Program-made: the position numbers and the translations under genes | Part shown: positions 60,012 to 64,000 of the stretch, in pieces | Position numbering within the stretch: the stretch's first letter is position 1 | Layout of the letters: each line of letters opens with the position of its first letter | DNA from: Actinomadura rubrisoli | GTDB taxonomy: Bacteria; Actinomycetota; Actinomycetes; Streptosporangiales; Streptosporangiaceae | Direction of reading: 5' to 3' | Assembly: GCF_004349215.1 (NCBI RefSeq) | Contig: NZ_SMKU01000011.1 | Location: 1 to 64,000 of the forward strand | DNA length: 64,000 nucleotides | The notes under the pieces: generated by a model | What the model was told of the DNA's origin: nothing | Seen by the model: the letters and a program-made list of their open reading frames with translations, nothing else | The model's database searches: none

Positions 60012-63000
60012 TCAGTCGAGCAGGTGGTTCAGGGCCCTGGTCATCAGGGTCCTTTGCTCGGCCGGGGTCTTGGCCTGCTCGATGCCGAAGCCGAGCAGGA
60101 CGCTGTCCCTGGTCGCGACCGCCGAGACGGAGTCGATCAGGGCCTGGGCGCGGACGTACTCCGCGTTGTTGGCGGGACTGCCGACCGGGGCGCCCTGGAC
60201 CGCCCAGGGGCCGAGCCCGGTCTCGAAGCCCTCGGCGTCGAGCTGGCCGCCGGTCGTGGTGACCTTGGTGTCGTCGACGAACAGCCCGGTTCCGCCGGTG
60301 CCCGGGTCGCTGACGTAGGAGATGGACACCTCGACCTTCTTGCCCGCGTAGGCGGACAGGTCGAAGGCGGTGGGCACCCAGCCGTTGGAGTTGCCCGACA
60401 GCGCGTTCCAGCTACCGGACGTGCCGGTGTTGCCGCAGGGGGTTCCTCCGGTGAGGTAGTGCTTGAGGTGCGGGTGGAGGTTCAGCAGGTAACCCTGCTC
60501 GCACTCGTTCGGGACGGTGTTGCGCGTCCGCCCGTTCTTGTCGGGCAGCGTGGTCCAGTCTTCGCCGCCGACGGTGTGCGCTTCGAGGATCACGTTGTCG
60601 AAGCCCGTCTCGGTGCTGTAGGAGAGCTGGGCCTGAAGGGTGGGGGCCTGCGCAGCGGTGACGTTGGACAGGTCCACGGTGCGGGTGAGCCGCCGGTAGA
60701 GGGAGTCCTGGTGCGTGCCCGCCACGTACCACTGGCCCTCGATCGGCTCGCTGGGCGCGGCGGCGCCCAGATAGTCGCCGGCCTTCCAGCTGGTGAACTG
60801 CGGGAAGGTGGCCTTGGGCAGAACGGTCGAGGTGACCTGGAAGCCGCCCGCCTCGTTGACCGGGTTGGTCGCGGTGCCGCTCAGGTTGGACGTGACCCCG
60901 TCGTACGGACGGGCCGTCCCGGTGAACTGGTTGGGGTTGCCGATCCGCTGCCGGTCGTAGGCGCCGAGGTAGTACTGGAAGAAGTCGTCCGACAGCAGTT
61001 CGCAGTCGTCACGGAAGTTGCCGTTGACGACGCAAGGCTTCTCCGGGTGCCCCTTCAGGCCGTAGTAGATGCCGCCGCCGTTGAGCCGGGCCAGCGGGCC
61101 GTAGTAGCCGGTCGTCTCGCCGGTGTGCAGGAGCTTGCCGCCCTCGTTCAGGTACGAGCGGATGTTCAGCACCAGGTCCTTCTCGCGGTCGGCGATCTGC
61201 GAGTCGGGCGCGTCACCGAGGTGGGTCTTGACCGGGTCGTCGGCGGCGTCCTGCGTGACGCGGTTGTCGCCCAGGTACCAGACGACGGCCTTGAAGTGCT
61301 TCAGGACGCCGAGGTCGTGCGGGGCGCCCTCCTTGTCGATGTCCCAGACGAGCGGCTTGTGCTCGGCCGCCTTGACGAGGTCCGCGTACTGCCGGGCGTA
61401 GCGGGGCGCGTTCGTCCCGGCGGGGTAGGTGGGGTTGATGCCCTTGTAGTCCTCGTCCGCGATCACCAGGACGTCGGCCTTGTCCCGCGACCGGACCGTG
61501 TAGGTGAAGTGCTTGCTCTCGACGCGGGCCTTGCCCTTCCTGCCGGAGAACCACACCTCGACCTTGTCGCCGGGGTCCTGCCCCCTGACCTTGCCGCGGT
61601 ACTCGCCGTAGTAGTGGTTGTTCTCGCCTCCGAACCGCTCGCCGCCGCGCCACTCGCGCACGTCGTCGTGGCGGACGCGGCCGCCGTTGATCCGGTAGTG
61701 GAGCTCCCTGTCGCGCAGCGACTTGCGGATGTGCGCCGCGACCTCCTGGGTGGACCCGTAGGAGGTGGTGAACCCATCGGTCTCGAAGTCGGCGGTCGTC
61801 CGGCCGACCGGCGACACCGGGTTGTCCGGGGTCTGCGCCGACTTGCCGACCGAGAGCGCGAACGGCAGGTTCTTCCGGAACTCGTTCGCGATCAGCTTCT
61901 CGTCGTCCGGGAACTCGAAGATGCTGGCGCAGTTCTCCGGCTTCCACTCGTCGTCGGGGAAGGTGTTGGCGGCCGTCCTGCACGTCGCCATCTCGGGCGT
62001 GATCGACAGGGCGCGGTGGTTGTTGTCGGCCTCGCCATCGGTGTCGCCGTTGGTGGTGTAGAGCTGGGCGCCGAGCTCGGGCGTGTACCCGGGGACGGCG
62101 GGGTGGTCGATGTCGCCGAGCAGCGCGTCATGGATCACGTCGTCGGGGCTGCGCGTGGCGGCCTGCCAGCCGACGCCGTGCAGCAGCAGCTCGGCCGCCG
62201 AGTGGTAGTTGATCAGGTAGCTCGGGCGGAGCCGCTTGTAGAGGGCGATCTGCGCCTTCGTCTCGGGCTCGGACGCCGGGCCGCTGCCGCGGTAGGTCTC
62301 GCCGGCCGGGTTGGGCGAGGAGCCTTCGTTGTCGTAGCCCCACTTGTAGGGGAAGTTGCGGTTGGGGTCGATGCCGTCCCCGGGGGTGATCTTGCCGTCG
62401 CCGTTGTTGTCGCGGGCGTTCTTGCGCCAGAGCCGGAACCCCTCCTGGAAGGTCAGGTCGTAGCCGTCCACGTTGACGACGGGGACGAACCACAGGTCCG
62501 TCGTGTCGACGATCCTGGTGAGCTCGGCGTTCGCGCCGTAGCCCTCCACGTAGTGGTGCAGCAGCCGGCGCACCATCTCCGGCGTGATCCATTCGCGCGC
62601 GTGCTGCGACGCCTGGTAGACCACCGCGGGCCTACGGCGGTCCTTGAGCTTCGCCACGTCCTTGCTGACCCGGACGGCGGTGATCGGCTTGCCCTGCACG
62701 GACGTGCCGATGTCCACGGCGGTCGCGATGGACGGGTGGTCGGCGGCGAGCTTGAGGATCTCCTCGCGGATGTTCCCGGCGCCGCTGTAGGGGCGGAAGA
62801 CCTTCGGCGGGGCCGCCAGAGCGCGCTGCCTGACGTCCTTGCCCTTCACGGTCTTCACGGTCAGGCGCAGGCCCTGCTTGGCCAGCGCGGCGGCCTGGAT
62901 GCCGTTCATCACCGCCTCGACGTGGACGCGGTCGCCCGCGCCCTTGCCGAGGGTGATGTCCTCATGGTCGAGTCCGGCCCGGTTCAGCAGCTTCACCTGG

Positions 63001-63173
63001 TCGGACGTCAGCTCGCCGCTGTAGACATCCACGGCGCCGCCCGGCGCGGGGGTCTTGGGGGCGGCGTTCGCGGGGACCGCCGAGAGCGCTCCGATCAGGA
63101 GTGCCGCGGCGGCCAGGAGGGAAGTGGATCTCTTGCGACGTGAAATGGCGTGCCGGAATACCGTGCGCGTCAT
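60012..63173 (-). CDS. large secreted M14 family zinc carboxypeptidase
   Basis: 1053 aa. Signal peptide about 1-37 (basic ISRRKRS, hydrophobic LLAAAALLIGALSAVP, cut near ANA). An N-terminal region (about 45-120) resembles a propeptide; the M14 domain (about 125-450) has zinc ligands His191 and Glu194 (QHAREW) and His324 (INYHSAAE), NRNFPY near 271, and Glu394 (ITPEM) as candidate catalytic residue. The remaining 600 residues are beta-rich extension domains with DFETDGFTTSYG and GLFVDDTKVTTTGG, jelly-roll-like. ATG 63173 with GGGAGG upstream. It probably digests proteins outside the cell. Confidence 0.9.
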   Translation of the reverse strand: MTRTVFRHAISRRKRSTSLLAAAALLIGALSAVPANAAPKTPAPGGAVDVYSGELTSDQVKLLNRAGLDHEDITLGKGAGDRVHVEAVMNGIQAAALAKQGLRLTVKTVKGKDVRQRALAAPPKVFRPYSGAGNIREEILKLAADHPSIATAVDIGTSVQGKPITAVRVSKDVAKLKDRRRPAVVYQASQHAREWITPEMVRRLLHHYVEGYGANAELTRIVDTTDLWFVPVVNVDGYDLTFQEGFRLWRKNARDNNGDGKITPGDGIDPNRNFPYKWGYDNEGSSPNPAGETYRGSGPASEPETKAQIALYKRLRPSYLINYHSAAELLLHGVGWQAATRSPDDVIHDALLGDIDHPAVPGYTPELGAQLYTTNGDTDGEADNNHRALSITPEMATCRTAANTFPDDEWKPENCASIFEFPDDEKLIANEFRKNLPFALSVGKSAQTPDNPVSPVGRTTADFETDGFTTSYGSTQEVAAHIRKSLRDRELHYRINGGRVRHDDVREWRGGERFGGENNHYYGEYRGKVRGQDPGDKVEVWFSGRKGKARVESKHFTYTVRSRDKADVLVIADEDYKGINPTYPAGTNAPRYARQYADLVKAAEHKPLVWDIDKEGAPHDLGVLKHFKAVVWYLGDNRVTQDAADDPVKTHLGDAPDSQIADREKDLVLNIRSYLNEGGKLLHTGETTGYYGPLARLNGGGIYYGLKGHPEKPCVVNGNFRDDCELLSDDFFQYYLGAYDRQRIGNPNQFTGTARPYDGVTSNLSGTATNPVNEAGGFQVTSTVLPKATFPQFTSWKAGDYLGAAAPSEPIEGQWYVAGTHQDSLYRRLTRTVDLSNVTAAQAPTLQAQLSYSTETGFDNVILEAHTVGGEDWTTLPDKNGRTRNTVPNECEQGYLLNLHPHLKHYLTGGTPCGNTGTSGSWNALSGNSNGWVPTAFDLSAYAGKKVEVSISYVSDPGTGGTGLFVDDTKVTTTGGQLDAEGFETGLGPWAVQGAPVGSPANNAEYVRAQALIDSVSAVATRDSVLLGFGIEQAKTPAEQRTLMTRALNHLLD

Positions 63174-63349
63174 CGCGCCTCCCTGGCATGGATCACAAAC
63201 GGGGGTCGCGTGATCGTCTGCCGGGGGGCAGGGGGTGTCAATGTGGCAACAGTGCCGTTTGCCGCATTCGGCCAGTTCGCAGTGACCGTGCACCTATGGT
63301 GCAGTTGAGGCGTCCGTCATGGTTGGAACGGGCCATCTCATTCGGAGGC

Positions 63350-64000
63350 TCAGGCGGGGAGGTGCCCGGCCAAGATCGTCCGGACGAGCCGCTCGGCGAA
63401 CTCCTCGGGCTCCTCCGGAAGCCGGGCACCGGCGGCCACCGCCTCCGGCCCGGCGAGCCGGGTCAGGAAAGCGTGCTGGTGGCAGCCGCCGAGCAGGGCC
63501 GCGGCGATGAACGGCAGGGGCGCGCCGTCCGCGAGCCGCCCGGCCCGCCGCTCGGCCTCCAGGTAGCCGATCAGGGCGGCGTGCCCCAGCACCGGACCGG
63601 CCGTGGCGCCGCCGGGCGGCCCGGTGGGAGGGCCGCCCGGAGCGCTCGGGAGGCCGTCCGCGGAGCCGGACGGACGCGCGCCGCCGTCATGGCCACTTTG
63701 GGACCGTCCGGCGGGCTTGGCGCCGACCGCCTCCTGTGCCTTGGCCGGGCCGTCGGCCCGCAGCCACGCGATCAGCTCGGGGTCGGCGAGCACCGGACCG
63801 GTCATCGGCAGCAGCTCGCCGTAGAAGCGCACCATGTCGGCGGCGAGCCGGACGAGGTTGCCCTCCACCGTCCCCTGGCCCGCGGACGCGCCGAGGGCCG
63901 CCATGGCGGCCCTCGCGGTTCCGGTGACCTCCCCTAGCGCCGCCGCGAAGAGCGCCGTCTTGTTCGCGAAGTGGTTGTAGAGGCTGCCCTCGGAGACCCC
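63350..64000 (-). CDS. TetR family regulator, 5' end outside the window
   Basis: Partial. The window's last bases encode the end of a TetR HTH (GVSEGSLYNHFANKTALFAAAL), then a ligand domain to residue end AGHLPA. About 45 residues rich in Gly, Pro, Ser and Ala (near KPAGRSQSGHDGG to PPGGATAGP) interrupt the ligand domain, unusual for the family. The gene lies 176 bp from the peptidase gene in the same direction; no other feature was seen in 63174-63349. The start cannot be seen. Confidence 0.85.
   Translation of the reverse strand, partial: GVSEGSLYNHFANKTALFAAALGEVTGTARAAMAALGASAGQGTVEGNLVRLAADMVRFYGELLPMTGPVLADPELIAWLRADGPAKAQEAVGAKPAGRSQSGHDGGARPSGSADGLPSAPGGPPTGPPGGATAGPVLGHAALIGYLEAERRAGRLADGAPLPFIAAALLGGCHQHAFLTRLAGPEAVAAGARLPEEPEEFAERLVRTILAGHLPA

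Noticed and set aside
59526-60318. Several plus-strand frames between SigR-like and peptidase genes
   Set aside because: Arg/Pro/Gly-rich with no family resemblance and no ribosome site; the region is better seen as regulatory plus terminator.
60024-63143. 1039-aa plus-strand frame opposite the M14 peptidase
   Set aside because: Val/Gly/Arg-rich shadow; the minus strand has signal peptide and zinc ligands.

Overview
The window reads as chromosome of a high-GC Gram-positive actinomycete. The DNA is GC-rich almost throughout, GTG starts and 4-bp start/stop overlaps are common, and the gene families are typical of filamentous actinobacteria: a large LuxR/AAA regulator, many ECF sigma factors, histidine-kinase-like anti-sigma ATPases, a BldC-like regulator, a SpoIIE-type phosphatase, an ANTAR protein, a subtilisin-inhibitor-like protein and VanW. 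The overall mix suggests Streptosporangiales/Thermomonosporaceae (Actinomadura-like); that placement is inference from family content. I saw no rRNA, tRNA, CRISPR array or plasmid/phage replication module.

Layout. 0-4.1 kb: LuxR regulator and a CaiB-type enzyme. 4.1-6.8 kb: a compact regulatory operon on the minus strand (XRE protein, unknown 90-aa protein, anti-sigma-type ATPase, BldC-like protein and two tiny CxxC proteins). 6.9-8.2 kb: a decayed IS630-type element with near-perfect 32-bp terminal repeats, whose transposase core is replaced by an unrelated gene. 8.4-11.9 kb: ECF41 sigma/SDR pair, then a SigE-type sigma factor with a membrane-anchored partner. 11.9-15.2 kb: deoC with two overlapping aldehyde-dehydrogenase-like genes that together resemble a split ALDH16. 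15.2-17.7 kb: histone-H1-like basic protein behind a hairpin covering its ribosome site, DUF2630 and LLM oxidoreductase. 17.8-22.5 kb: a broken ABC exporter, argS, an anti-sigma ATPase and plsX. 22.6-30.5 kb: small lipoproteins, hydrolase, DUF998, KamA-like radical SAM protein, DUF5919 regulator, another ATPase, and an MFS exporter with divergent regulator. 30.5-37.3 kb: YbhB protein, a complete carbohydrate ABC importer, and a Wzm/Wzt-type polysaccharide exporter. 37.4-42 kb: PAP2-lipid kinase fusion, DUF6158, VanW and a serine hydrolase.

42-47.2 kb is a six-gene minus-strand operon: sugar-nucleotide epimerase, three glycosyltransferase-like proteins and two unfamiliar proteins. Together with the nearby exporter it may make a surface glycan. 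47.3-49 kb: a second sigma/CU044_5270-type pair. 49-54 kb: ABC-F ATPase and two different prolyl-tRNA synthetases placed head to head, both apparently on leaderless transcripts. 54-58.1 kb: PP2C phosphatase, ANTAR and CBS proteins. 58.3-64 kb: protease inhibitor, SigR-like sigma factor without an adjacent rsrA, a very large secreted M14 carboxypeptidase and a TetR regulator cut by the window end.

Features spanning the window: (1) a short repeat beginning CTAGGGCG (or CTAGRRCG) lies at many gene 3' ends and supplies their TAG stop codons; (2) partner-switching signalling parts (three HATPases, one PP2C) recur without an obvious STAS antagonist; (3) several sites show small structural remodelling: duplicated start regions, tandem gene-end duplication, in-frame deletion in an ABC gene, split enzymes.
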